A stretch of DNA of 64,000 nucleotides from positions 44,322,402-44,386,401 of the forward strand of contig NC_079134.1 in the NCBI RefSeq assembly GCF_945859705.1, read 5' to 3'. Shown here in pieces: positions 11,700-23,260 of the stretch (position 1 is its first letter; every line of letters begins with the position of its first letter). Position numbers and translations under genes: made by a program. The notes below the pieces were generated by a model. That model saw only the letters and a list, made by a program, of their open reading frames with translations, made no database searches and was not told the DNA's origin. The DNA comes from Episyrphus balteatus (lineage: Eukaryota > Arthropoda > Insecta > Diptera > Syrphidae).

Positions 11700-12376
11700 C
11701 CGATCCCATTGGTGTAGAAAAAAAAAATCGAGGTTTTAATCAAAACCAACATTACGATGATGGAGAAGATCAAAAAAGTGGTTTTCGTCATGCCGTCCGT
11801 CGGTCTGTGCGTCCATCTGTACATCGAGCTAGGGCCTAAACGGATGGATGGATTTGCTTGAAAATTGGTACAGATGATTTTTACGTAATTCCCTAGACCC
11901 TTTTTTTTTTTATTTTTTTAATATCTCCATTTTAACGCATACCTCCCATATAACGTTTTCGAGGTATTGCAAATTTCTCGAAAACGGCTCTAACGATTTC
12001 GATAAAATTTGGTGTGGGGAATACTCTTATTGATTCTAACAAAACTGCGTTTTTAGTTTTTTTCAAAAAATGCGGAGAACGGAAATATGGCGTTGCCGTT
12101 TTTCAAAAATTGACATATTTTTTAAGTTCATATATTTCATCAAAGCATTAGTTATTTTATTTAAAATTTACAGAGATCATTAAGTATAAAATGTTAACAA
12201 AAAATATTTTTAAAAACATTTTTGAAAAAAAAAAATTTTTTAATTTAATTTTTAAACTTTTCATTTTTTTTGATTTTTTTTCTACAAAATCTTAAATTTC
12301 AAATAGATATTTAAGATAAAGATACTGTGAACTACAAGAGCAAGTACGTGCGACCCAGTCGTGCATTTTATTTTTT

Positions 12377-15300
12377 TAGGTAAAGAAGAAAAATGTTGGT
12401 TTACTGAATCTCAGCAATTATGTTGCTTTTGAGATTGGAAGCATTCGATTTTTGTTTTATTAATAGAAAAAAAGCCACCCTAATGAAATTTTGTAATAAC
12501 GTTTTATTCGAAACAGTCCAATACTAGCAACAGAAGGACCAATATCAAGCATCCGGAAAAAACATATGAGCAACTAAAAAAAAGCAGCAAAACACTGTCA
12601 AAAACGAAATTCAGTATTGCTTCAAATTTAAGGATCCCAAGAGGAAAATTAATTCTTTTGTTATCTTTACCGACAACATGCCGGTTAAAAATTTGAATGG
12701 AGTATCAAATAATTTTGCAAAAAATGAAACATTCAAATGCATTTAAGTAAATAATAATTTTACCCATCACAAAAGTTAAAAGTTTTTTTTTTTTTTTTTT
12801 GAAACAAACAAAATTGAAGCACTCCGAAGTCATTTAATAAAAGATTCAAAATCAGTGAATCACTTGAGGCATATTAATAATATCCTTTCATACTTGACGG
12901 TTTATATCTATAAAGAAAGAAGAATCTTCTTCATTTAAGACTCGTTTCTCCAATTACAAACACACTTTCTCTCAAAAAGCTACTAAAAACAACTGTTGTT
13001 TTTTTGAAATATACAAAAATATATACCTATAAAACATAGAACTGGAATTGCAAGAAGGATTGCGCATTTCTTCAACCATAAGTCTAATAATTATTCTTGA
13101 GCATTTCTTGCAGCAATATCATTTCTTTTTTTGGGCAAGAAAAAAGAGAATATTTTTTCTTTGTTTGTTTCTTTTTGCAAAGAAAAAGTAAAGAAAGAGT
13201 CAACAATTTGTGTGTGGGTGGAAGGCAAAACAACAATGAAATAATTTGCCCATAAACGTTAAAATAATATTAATGAAACTATCTCACCGCTGCTGCTAGC
13301 TGATGCTGCTTCAGATGGTGTTCAGTGCTGGTACTGGTTTTTTGTTTCAATATTGCCAAGGGAAATACACAAAAGTCTTCCTTATAATATTTCGGCCAAA
13401 GACTCTATGGTTTTTGCAATGAAGATTGTGTTCACGAGTCTGCTACCACCAACACCGAACACAAACACATACACACTTTATTCTTCTTCTATATTTCCTT
13501 CCGGCTTCTTGGTGATGCCATGTTGGACCCGGCCGTAAACTCATCTTAAATTCAAGAAGCATAACATGGAGGAACTTGAAGTTCTTCTTTCACAACTCTA
13601 TACTCTGTGGCATGGGGGTGCAGAGAGGTGGTTATGAAAGGAAGAAGATTTTTCTTGAATTTCATTCGTTTTGTAGCAAGGATTCACTCCTAAAGCATTT
13701 TATTGGAGATCGTGTCTTGAACGGCAGCATCAGGCGGCAGCACTCTTATATGTCGAGGTATCTATCTATCTACTCGTATACTTTGTTTAACTTTTGTCTC
13801 TCAATTAAATGCAAAGATAGATAGTTTTGTTCAACAGTGAAGTGTGTGTGTGTGTGGTTGAGACGGGGTTATGGTGTGGTGTGGTTTCAGAGGTACATAG
13901 TAGTTGGTTTCCAATGAAAATACGAAATTAAGTAGATTTCTGATATTCCATTCCCCTCATCCTGCCCCACTGTCATGATGGCCGGGCGCAATGAAAATTA
14001 TCTTCCATCTGTCTGACTTTTAAAAATGATATTTAATGTGCAACTAGAGTTTTTTCTTCATACTGAAACCGAAATGTGATGCAAAAGATATTTTCTTTAA
14101 ATATTATTTGAAAAGACTTTTGTAGAATTTTCAATTGAAAATAAATATTAGTTTTGATTTGTTCACAATTTTTGTTAGCTATTGAAGATTGTAATTGTAT
14201 TTAAATGTTTAATAAGGAAACAAAATTTGTTGTCTAAAGATTTTGTATCCCTTTTCTTTTAAGACATCATAAAGTCTGTTAAAAATTATGAAAGAATGAT
14301 ACCTAGCTATGTACTTCTTTTGACAACTTGATCATTCTAATTTGTATAGATTTTACAGATGAAGGTTGGGTAAAATTCTTAACAACTTGAGAAGGTATAG
14401 TCAAGGGCCTGATACCTACCGAAATGAAGATGGCAACGTTATTGTATACCATTATGTATTTTTTGTCGGATTTAAAAGTAAGATAATTTAAAACTTCCTG
14501 CAAATTATCGCGAAACGTTTAAAATTAATTTGGCACGGGTAAACATAATGAAAGAGACTTTAAACTTTAGAAATATTTTTGATGCATTTATTTATGAGCT
14601 CTTACGCGTTTAGAAATATAACATTTTGAAAATATTTAAGAAAAGTAATACTTTTAGGGTTTCTAAAACTTATGATTGCTTCAAATCCGATAATTTTTTT
14701 TTACTATACGAATGTTTTTTTTTTAAATAATTAGTTTTTTTTTAATATAAAATTTTAGAAAACAGTTAAGCTTTTTTTAAGAAAAAAATTTTACAAAATT
14801 AAAAAAAAAATATCAATCGGTTCAATCGCACTTTTTCACACTATCTATTAAAAATGTCATGTCTTATTGTTATCTCTATGTAATTCGATTTTTATGAGAA
14901 TCCTTAACCAGCCCTAAGGAAGCTTATTGAAAGTAAAAGTATTGCTGAAAAAGTACGTATGAACAATTTTTTACTTCCCGTAAATCTTAATATTCACGAT
15001 CCTTAAGAAAACAATAAAAAACCGTAACAAGCGTTAAATTTTTGAACATGCTAAATTAAGTTTGTAAGCACCTAAATCTTAAAATTAAGAACATTTTGGG
15101 ATTAATTAGAAATAGTTCTTTTTTTTTTGAAAAATTTATTTTTTAAAAACTTACCAATAAATTTATTAAAATTTCGTTTTTTTGTGACGATCAAAATTTT
15201 CACTTAAAAAAAAAAAAACAATTTAAATTGTCAAACAAGAAATTAAACGTAATACTTTTTTAGAGGTCATAAACCTTTTAAAGTGAATTTTTGTAATTTT

Positions 15301-15640
15301 AAAATAAATTTTATATTAGTTTTTAAAGATTTAATTAAATTTCGTATAAAATTAAATTACAAATATTCTTTTATGAATTTTTTTTTTTTTTAATTCTAAT
15401 ATTCTTAGCAACTCTCATCATCAGAGCAATCATTTAAGTCTCTCGCTGAAATATTATTACCCCATCCAAAAATTCTAGAAGGTTAAAATTAAATAAGCAT
15501 ATTTATATATTTGCAAAAATAAAAAAAAATGCCAATGATTTTTTTTTCAAATCAACATGATTTTTTTGAATCAATGGTGAAAAATATATTCATTCATTTT
15601 CTAAAAATCGTCCTATGCTTAAGTTACAGTTTGTCACATC
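12377..15640. other. Non-coding block with a GC-richer patch
   Basis: No gene recognised. The patch at about 13260-13880 is less AT-rich, includes GT-rich runs (13842-13856) and contains two open frames of 61 and 82 codons with no recognisable domain. The rest is AT-rich with homopolymers. A GGCCGGGCGC spot lies near 13980. The patch could hold a regulatory element, but nothing in it proves that. Confidence 0.5.
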
Positions 15641-15649
15641 AATTTTTAT

Positions 15650-15725
15650 AAGTGAGATGGCACAGTGGTACAGCACAAGCTTGTCAACCCAGGTATAGCA
15701 GGTTCGATCCCCAGCGGATGCCAGT
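15650..15725 (+). repeat. tRNA-like pol III head, probable SINE remnant
   Basis: An A-box-like TGGCACAGTGG at 15658-15668 is followed by a B-box GGTTCGATCC at 15701-15710. The distance is in the range seen in tRNAs, and a T-rich tract that would stop RNA polymerase III follows from about 15724. An anticodon-loop-like TTGTCAA lies between the boxes. The T stem and acceptor stem pair poorly, so this is not a functional tRNA. It is best read as the head of a tRNA-derived SINE or a tRNA pseudogene. Confidence 0.5.
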
Positions 15726-15879
15726 TTTACTTTTTTTTATTTTTTTTAATGTGTGAACAACTTAGATTTAAAGTGTGCTACTTTGATTCAATCATTTTCC
15801 ACTTTAGGCTAAAAATGTAGTGATTTTCCATTGATTCAAAGTGGTTTCGATTGATTTTACGTTGTTTTTTGGCTCAGTG

Positions 15880-16596
15880 TAGGTATATAAAAAAAATAAA
15901 ACTCATTTTTCAAAAAAAATGCCATTTTGTAGAAATCACTAATCAACACCTAAAAACAAAATTTCAAAAAAATTCAATGTCCCGTTTTCGAAAATTTGAT
16001 TTTTCAAAAAAAAAATTTCAAAATTTTTTTAAAAATCCAAAAATTATTTTTTTCAAAATTTTATTTCTGGCTTATATTTAAAGTATATAAATGCTTGTGT
16101 ATAAAAAATTTCGTTGAAAAACAATAAGCAGTTTTGCAGAAAATCCGGTTTGAAAAAAGTGGTCCTATGGCAGGTACTGTTAATATTGATTTTCAAAAAA
16201 ATTGTTTTTCTTCAAAAGATAGACCTCATTTAAAAACTAACATTTGAATTTTTTTTAACAAAATCGTTGGAGCCGTTTTCTTGAAATTAAACTTTTCCGA
16301 AATTTTTGTATGACAGGTACACTTATTTTTGGACCAAAAAAATTAATTCCTAAAACACCTCTGGAGAGCCTCTAAAAAATGCTACATGCCAAGTTTGAAG
16401 TCAATCGGTCTATCCGTTCAGGCTGTAGCTGATTATACAGACAGACAGACAGACAGACAGACTGATAGACAGACGGACAGACGGACAGACGGACAGACGG
16501 ACTTCCGGGACCCACTTTTTTTGCATTCTCTACCATCGTAATGTCATGGAAAAATGTTATCTCAACTTTTTTTTTGTATGAATGCATAACTTGATA
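15880..16596 (-). repeat. Dispersed repeat R1, reverse copy hit by the palindrome
   Basis: Reverse-orientation R1. Blocks such as TGCCATTTTG near 15920, AATCGTTGGAGCCGTTTTC near 16263, AAGTTTGAAGTCAATCGG near 16391 and CATTCTCTACCATCGTAATG near 16523 match the reverse complement of the copy at 51 kb. A tetranucleotide run sits at the place where other copies carry CTGTCTG. Its last bases, ACTTGATATA, continue on the far side of the palindrome as GTACCTATATCGC. At 50948-50975 the same site is seen without insertion. Confidence 0.75.
16436..16503 (+). repeat. (ACAG)n / (ACGG)n microsatellite
   Basis: A run of ACAG units passing into ACGG-type units, internal to the R1 copy. Other R1 copies carry only a few GTCTG units here (11791-11815, 51062-51073), so the array expanded locally. 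Confidence 0.9.
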
Positions 16597-17058
16597 TACA
16601 GGGTGTCCCAAAAGTAATGGATCAAACGAAGTATGTTAATAAGGGATCTTAAGGGCTCTCAGAATTTGGTAACTTGTTCATCCCGAATCCTTACGGTTTT
16701 CGATTTAATGCAATTCTTGTGAAATTTCGAAAAATCTCGACTTTGCAACAGTATTTTGCTTCCTGCTGCCATTATTGATTTTTGTTTTTTACAATTCTTT
16801 TACTAAATCATTGACAAATAATTAGGAACAATTAATTAATTAAAGTATTTTTTATTCCATACGCCATTTCGATGCAAATTAACTAACAGTTTCAAGTTTT
16901 ATAAAAAATCAGTTTTTAACTTTTATTTGAGAGCAACACCGCAAAAAAAATTTCTATGGTGTGAGAATGGTTTATTATTTTAAAAAGTTGCCCTGTTATT
17001 GTAGTTTTCAAAAATGTATAAAAGTTTCCAAAGTTGCAGTTAGATCGCATAATATTAC

Positions 17059-17215
17059 AATTTGAATTCAACAAAACAGGGTTTTTCAGAGCAAAAATAC
17101 AAACAAAAATAGAGGCTTTTGTTCAAAGAAAAATAAACAAATAACAGTTAGAGAAAATGTGTTTGTTTTGTTTGTTTTTTGCTCTGAAAAACCCTGTTTT
17201 GTTGAATTCAAATTT
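17059..17215. mobile_element. Hairpin MITE nested in the left arm
   Basis: Begins GAATTCAACAAAACAGGG and ends with its complement (CCCTGTTTTGTTGAATTC); the inverted ends extend about 35 bp through CTCTGAAAAACC. AATTT lies on both sides (17059-17063 and 17211-17215), a likely 5-bp target duplication. The right arm of the palindrome has the unfilled site (in reverse complement, TATTACAATTAGTCCAG near 19095). The insertion is therefore younger than the palindrome. Non-coding. Confidence 0.85.
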
Positions 17216-17751
17216 AGCCCAGTAATTTTAGACATTTTTTAACCCAATCTGCGGAAAAATTCCTACTGGGCTCGATTTTGGTATAGACCTTCGTTACGGC
17301 GTTGTTATGAAGATGTGAAAAATCGACATTGATATCGTGTCCGCGTTAAGAGTTATAGGGGTCAAAAGGTCACAAAAACTGGTTTTTCACGATTTTCAGC
17401 AAAACGGTAAGTCTTATCAAAAAATTTTCAATGCAAGAATTGTAGACCAGATTATTATATATAAAAAGTGTCATGACACTTTTTTTCCTAAGACCCACCG
17501 TTTCTTAGGTATAACGATTCAAAAAGTTGAAGTTTAGTTGTAATCGTCATAATCCTATTCCTGAAAAAAAAACTCCTAACTGAAAAGTTCCTGAAATTTC
17601 ATTATTTTTTTAGCTTGAATTTCGTTCCTCAACTGTTAAGAATATGGGGAAACCAAAAAAAAATGGAAATTTTCGCCATTTTTCCGATTGGGGCCCTTCT
17701 CCCGAAACCATTTCCCTGGGAATTTTTGTTTAGAATATGTCTAAAAATACA

Positions 17752-18566
17752 CAGGGTGTGCAATAGAGAATGGACAACCCTAAAACGGCTTATAGCTACA
17801 CTTATGATTGTTCTAAAAACAGATAGAAAAAAGTTCTATCGCAACCAGTTCATAAAATATGGACTTTTTTTCGTTCAGTGTATTTTAAATTTTATCATCT
17901 TATGTTTTCGTTCACTACAACCACGAATGAATGAATTTTATTTATTTCTTTTTTTTATAATTTTCTACAATAATTGGATGAGTCCATAAACACTTTGAAA
18001 ATTTCATAGCTATTGCACATTTTCGTAAAAAAAATTTTGAAATCTGTTTTTTGATGCAAAATGTAAAAAAAGTATTTTATGAAAAATTTTAAACACCTGT
18101 GGTATAAAATAAATCTATAGAAACCTAGGTGGCCAACTTTCTTAAAAATATTCTGGTATAAGGAGAATATTTTTAAGAAAGATGGCCACCTAGGTTTCTA
18201 TAGATTTATTTTATACCACAGGTGTTTAAAATTTTTCATAAAATACTTTTTTTACATTTTGCATCAAAAAACAGATTTCAAAATTTTTTTTACGAAAATG
18301 TGCAATAGCTATGAAATTTTCAAAGTGTTTATGGACTCATCCAATTATTGTAGAAAATTATAAAAAAAAGAAATAAATAAAATTCATTCATTCGTGGTTG
18401 TAGTGAACGAAAACATAAGATGATAAAATTTAAAATACACTGAACGAAAAAAAGTCCATATTTTATGAACTGGTTGCGATAGAACTTTTTTCTATCTGTT
18501 TTTAGAACAATCATAAGTGTAGCTATAAGCCGTTTTAGGGTTGTCCATTCTCTATTGCACACCCTG
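17752..18566. mobile_element. Inner palindromic unit, CAGGGTGTGC ends
   Basis: The core of the large palindrome is bounded on both sides by a second type of end, CAGGGTGTGCAATAGAG and its complement. TA follows on the right at 18567 and a mutated CA precedes it on the left. Half of this unit is related to the diverged copy at 1661-2319, where the sequence continues past the point that forms the palindrome centre. The inner unit was therefore probably not a palindrome originally. Confidence 0.75.
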
Positions 18567-19561
18567 TATATTTTTAGACATATTCTAAACAAAAATTCCC
18601 AGGGAAATGGTTTCGGGAGAAGGGCCCCAATCGGAAAAATGGCGAAAATTTCCATTTTTTTTTTTTGGTTTCCCCATATTCTTAACAGTTGAGGAACGAA
18701 ATTCAAGCTAAAAAAATAATGAAATTTCAGGAACTTTTCAGTTAGGAGTTTTTTTTTCAGGAATAGGATTATGACGATTACAACTAAACTTCAACTTTTT
18801 GAATCGTTATACCTAAGAAACGGTGGGTCTTAGGAAAAAAAGTGTCATGACACTTTTTATATATAATAATCTGGTCTACAATTCTTGCATTGAAAATTTT
18901 TTGATAAGACTTACCGTTTTGCTGAAAATCGTGAAAAACCAGTTTTTGTGACCTTTTGACCCCTATAACTCTTAACGCGGACACGATATCAATGTCGATT
19001 TTTCACATCTTCATAACAACGCCGTAACGAAGGTCTATACCAAAATCGAGCCCAGTAGGAATTTTTCCGCAGATAAAACCTAAAATTACTGGACTAATTG
19101 TAATATTTTGCGATCTAACTGCAACTTTGAAAACTTTTATACATTTTTGAAAACTACAATAACAGGGCAACTTTTTAAAATAATAAACCATTCTCACACC
19201 ATAGAAATTTTTTTTGCGATGTTGCTCTCAAATAAAAGTTAAAAACTGATTTTTTATAAAACTTGAAACTGTTAGTTAATTTGCATCGAAATGGCGTATG
19301 GAATAAAAAATATTTTGATTAATTAATTGTTCCTAATTATTTGTCAATGATTTAGTAAAAGAATTGTAAAAAACAAAAATCAATAATGGCAGCAGGAAGC
19401 AAAATACTGTTGCAAAGTCGAGATTTTTCGAAATTTCACAAGAATTGCATTAAATCGAAAACCGTAAGGATTTGGGATGAACAAGTTACCAAAATCTGAG
19501 AGCCCTTAAGATCCCCTATTAACATACTTCGTTTGATCCATTACTTTTGGGACACCCTGTA

Positions 19562-22500
19562 TAGTACCTATATCGCAAGTAAAAAAGATAATTTTAATGT
19601 AAAAAATTTTAAAGAAAAAAACAAATTTTTTCTAAGTTTTTGTAATTAATTTCTTTAAAAATAATTTTTAAAGCTTATTTCGAAATAGCTTAAAAATCAC
19701 CAAATATGAAAATTAACAAGACTTTTCATTGAAAACAAGAGAAAATTTGGAAATAATCAGACTTAAAAACACAAATCATTTACATTCTTTAAAGTTTATT
19801 TAGAAAATGTCTATCTATGGAATTGCACCATCATACTGTACTTGTGCATATTGCACAAGGATGATTCTGTCATCTTTAAAACTACAAAGTTGAATTTTTG
19901 CTTTTTCCAATCTCGTGCCTTGGTTTCTGTATAGAACTCTAACGAAGTGTCCTTCAATAATTGCCTCAAAGCGTATTATATGGTATATGACATGAATGAT
20001 TGAGAGAAGAGAGACATTTTTTTAAATTTTTTTATTTTTTTATTTATTTTTGTGTTTGACCTTCAAGACCATTAAAAACTGTTTTCAAACTTAAAAATCT
20101 GTTCAAAATGTGGTCCTTGGGAGTTGGGAATTCTTTTTCTGTTTCTTTTTTTTTCGTAGATTTCTTTTTTTTTTTTGTCTTTTTAAAAAAGATTTTATTT
20201 TTTCTCTAAACCCTCTTAATACTCTTGGGAATAGAGAGATTGCCTATATGTTTGGTTGTTTTGGGAGCAAGTTTTAATGTTTTTTTGATTAAAGTGTGTG
20301 ATTGAAAGTTTTTTAGTTAAAGTTTTCTTGTTTCTTAAGCTTAAGGATATTTTTGGGGAAATTGCTTTAAAAAGTTTAATTTAAGGCGTTAGAAATTTAA
20401 TAGGGAACATTTTTAGATACAAATTTAAGCTAGAATATCAAACTGTTATGTGCAAAAACAAATTTTTAAATAAATTTGTTTAAGCTACACAAAAGTTTAA
20501 AATTAGTTACAAATTAATTTAAACTAAATTGCAAACACTATGAAATCATTTGCAAACCGTTTTTACATAAATTTTAACAAAGTTTCAAATTATTGCAAAT
20601 TAATATTTCAATAATTTCAAGAAAAATTTCTAATCGGTTGAAAATAAGTTTTCAATTAGTTGCAAAGTAGTTTCAAATCGATTAAAAAATAGTTTAATGG
20701 CCCAATTTAGCTAAAAAAGGTATTGATTCAAAGCTAGTTTTAAGTCGATTGAAATTCAGTTTCGAAAAAGTTTTAAATTGGTTTTAAATCGGTTGAAAAT
20801 TAGTTATAAGCCTTTATTATCGTTGAGGTTTTATCATGGAAATTTAACTTGAAATCATTTGTGAAATTCAACACAAACCCATAAGACAACCAGAAAAGGA
20901 TCTGTAAAGTAAAAGAATGTAAGTATTTTCTTATTAATATCAACTTCATTGAAGTTTTCTTGTACATTCATGGTTTTAATCAAAGAACGCAAAATATTCC
21001 TTTCAATCTTTGCAAACCACTTGCATTGTATCCTTCTCACTTTGATAAAAAAAACCTACCAATTTAATCCTTTTTTTGTGTTTTTCTTTGACACACATGT
21101 CCTGATCTTCTTAAAACTTTGAATGACTTTTTTTCATTAGACATCCTTCTTTTTTTGCTTCAAATTCTTTGTATGTGCAAAATAAAAAAAATGAATCAAA
21201 GCAAAGTAATTGACTTTACTTTGTGAAAATATTTGGTTAGCCAAAATTCAATTTGCACACAATTTCCAATAAAATCGATGTTGACAAAGCAAAGAAAGGC
21301 CCATGTCAATAAAATCTCCCTATTATGTTCATCCTTTGTTTACTCTAACGAACATATATGGAACAAGATGAAATAGTTTGCACAGAGTTATATGTCCTTT
21401 TTTTTTGGCAAATGAGTGAGAGACAGATTTTTGTCCTAATTATGTCAAAATGAAATTAATTGAAGAAAATGAAATAGGCAAGAGAAGGTACATTTTGCAT
21501 TGCAATTCGAACATGATTAAAAATCCATTATCATTACCTTTTAGACGTTGTTTTCTCTCCAACTGTATACCAGAAAGAATCCTTCTTTAAAAACGAATTT
21601 TGGTAAACAAAAGTCCTTACATATCCACTTTTGTCCTTTTTTCTATGTCATTTGTGTGGTTTTTTTTTTTTTTTTTTTTTTTTTTTTGAAAAAAGTAAGT
21701 TCTAATTAAAAATGTGCACTATAAAGGGTATGAGTACGGAAAAGGGAAGATCTCATTCTTTTTGTCATAACATCATCATACTTTACTTACATTTTTAAGA
21801 TGAAGATAATTGTCATCATGTTGCAGATGATATTACAACATGAGAATCAACCATATAATTACTTTGTTTTTGTCTAGTTTGTCTGTTCTTTTTTTTTTAT
21901 TTTAATTAATTTCTCAAGAATGTTGTGTAAATTTGGCAACCAAATGTGCGCATGTTTTTTTCACATACATGTCTGTAATAGTTAGAATCCAACTACAAGT
22001 GTTGTTTTTCACGTCGTTATGCTTCTCTATATACATTAGTTTGAAGAAAGGATACAAAAATCCTTTACGGTTTGTCAAGTGAATTAAAAATAAAAAAACT
22101 AAAAAAAAAAAATAAAAAAATAAAAACACGTTAGAGTTTTCTTTTGTAAAGCATTAATGGGTTTTTCTAAAGAGTTTTTGTTTAAAGAAGGATTCACATA
22201 GTGCTGATGCATGCATGAGAAATGAATGTAATAAAAATCTTTTCTCTCTTGAATTTAAAATTTATTTTGAAAATGTACCCAAATAGAAATCTTTTTGTTT
22301 GTTAGTTCAACATAATAACGACATTAATGTTTTTTTTTTTTTTATTTTATATATAGAAATGCTTTTAATAGCGTTTTATGTTTTTAACATAAATAAAAAA
22401 TAACATTAAACTGGGTCGAACAGAATGTTATTATTTTTTTGTGACAAAAATAAAAAATAAAATGGACGGCTAAGTCCCAAGTTTTATATATGTTAAGTTC

Positions 22501-22680
22501 CGTTAAAAAATAGATTTGACTAAATTTTATATAAAAAAAAATTAATAAAATATGAATAAAATAATAGTTTATTATTTAATTCGTTATAATTTCAAAAGGA
22601 AATAACGCTATTTAAATTCTTGTGTAGCAAAAACATTTAAAATTTTGTTTTTTTTTTTCGTTTCATTAGAGTCCTTTAAA
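19562..22680. other. Non-coding AT-rich block
   Basis: No gene. The first 30 bp are the continuation of the R1 copy interrupted by the palindrome. The block contains a degenerate minisatellite at 20470-20815 and a pure T run at 21661-21687. A short perfect hairpin, CTTGTGCA/TGCACAAG, lies near 19843-19861. Confidence 0.6.
20470..20815 (+). repeat. Degenerate AGTTTCAAAT-type minisatellite
   Basis: Loosely periodic variants of GTTTCAAATCG, GGTTGAAAATTAGTT and GTTGCAAAT recur every 20-40 bp. Examples are at 20633-20665, 20670-20690, 20735-20765 and 20775-20812. The period is irregular, so this is an old, decayed array. Function unknown. Confidence 0.45.
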
Positions 22681-22689
22681 AAAAAAAAA

Positions 22690-23260
22690 GATAATACATT
22701 TTTAATAATTTCGAGAAATACTGAGATGCCATTAAAAAGAAAATATTAATCGATACATTAATTGAATTTCGCTTGAGCTTTTTTTTTTTAAATATTTTTT
22801 TTATATACAAAATGTTTAATATAAAAAAAAGTTGATACTAACGCCATTTTTGAGAAAATAATAATCAACACTTAAAAACGAAATCGCGAAACAATCATTT
22901 GTTAATTTTCACAAAATTGGTGTTTAAAAAAAAAAAAAAAAATATTTTTAAAATCCAAAAATGTGTGTTTTTTTTATTTAACATTACTTTACTTTGGCTT
23001 CTGTATAAAAATAAATAAATATCATAATAATCGACTTAACGAGAAATTCAAAAATAAAATATAAACGCTTCAATGGTAGGTTCCGTTGAAAATGGTTCAA
23101 AAATTACCTTTTTTTGTTTATTTAAAAAATTGGGTCTTATTTGTATTTTAACCATTTAATAGTTGATGCCGTTTTTGAAAATAAAAACTAACTCTTCTCT
23201 TTTAGTTATATGTCAGGCACAGCTATTGTATTTCAAGTAAAAAATCTATATAAATTGTAT
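22690..23260 (-). repeat. Dispersed repeat R1, degraded reverse copy
   Basis: Follows the R1 order in reverse orientation: CGCCATTTTTGAGAAAATAA near 22842, AATCCAAAAATGTGTG near 22952, TCTGTATAAA near 23000, TGGTAGGTTCCGTTG near 23072 and TTGATGCCGTTTTTGAAA near 23162. It is the most diverged copy in the window. Confidence 0.6.

Larger units (their letters stand above)
10961..11707. mobile_element. Foldback-like element with tandem-repeat arms
   Basis: A 747-bp element whose ends are inverted: the left starts GGGTTGGGGTCAAAATTCTG and the right, reverse-complemented, starts GGGATCGGGTCAAAATTCTG. Each arm is a tandem array of a roughly 15-bp unit (CAAAATTCTGCTTTT), about 11 units in 10971-11132 and about 8 in 11553-11699 in opposite orientation. 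The middle is unrelated AT-rich DNA. Flanks ATTGGTTTC (10952-10960) and ATTGGTGTA (11708-11716) look like an 8-9 bp target duplication with two mismatches. Long inverted arms made of short tandem units are typical of Foldback/Galileo-type (P superfamily) elements; that assignment is inference. It carries no transposase. Confidence 0.7.
10916..12376 (+). repeat. Dispersed repeat R1, forward copy with insertion
   Basis: The left part (10916-10960, including CTATAGGGCAAG) and the right part (11708-12376) are contiguous in the copy at 50950-51895. The interval between them is a separate Foldback-like element. Diagnostic blocks are CATTACGATGATGGAGAA at about 11751, a CCGTC/GTCTG run at 11791-11815, CGGCTCTAACGATTTCGAT near 11980, and the terminal GAGCAAGTACGTGCGACCCA at about 12340. 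No open frame of significance. Confidence 0.75.
16597..19561. mobile_element. Giant 2.96-kb palindromic element, TA-flanked
   Basis: The left arm 16599-18154 and right arm 18164-19559 are inverted copies of each other around a 9-bp loop, GGTATAAGG. They are near identical: the mirrored open frames of 124 and 125 codons differ by one residue and one added lysine. The ends are CAGGGTGTCCCAAAAG and its complement, flanked by TA (16597-16598, 19560-19561), as in Tc1/mariner-type insertions. The left arm is about 160 bp longer because of a nested hairpin element. No transposase is encoded. If transcribed, the RNA would form a stem of about 1.4 kb. Confidence 0.93.

Noticed and set aside
12360..12382. 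TTTTTTTAG|GTAAAG, a third possible recursive splice site
   Set aside because: It lies at the end of a dispersed repeat, the donor lacks the GTAAG consensus, and the upstream tract is created by the repeat end.
17615..18706. Mirrored open frames of 124 and 125 codons on opposite strands that look like a conserved protein pair
   Set aside because: They are the same DNA read from the two arms of the palindrome. The conservation is a by-product of inverted duplication, the composition is low-complexity and no domain is present.
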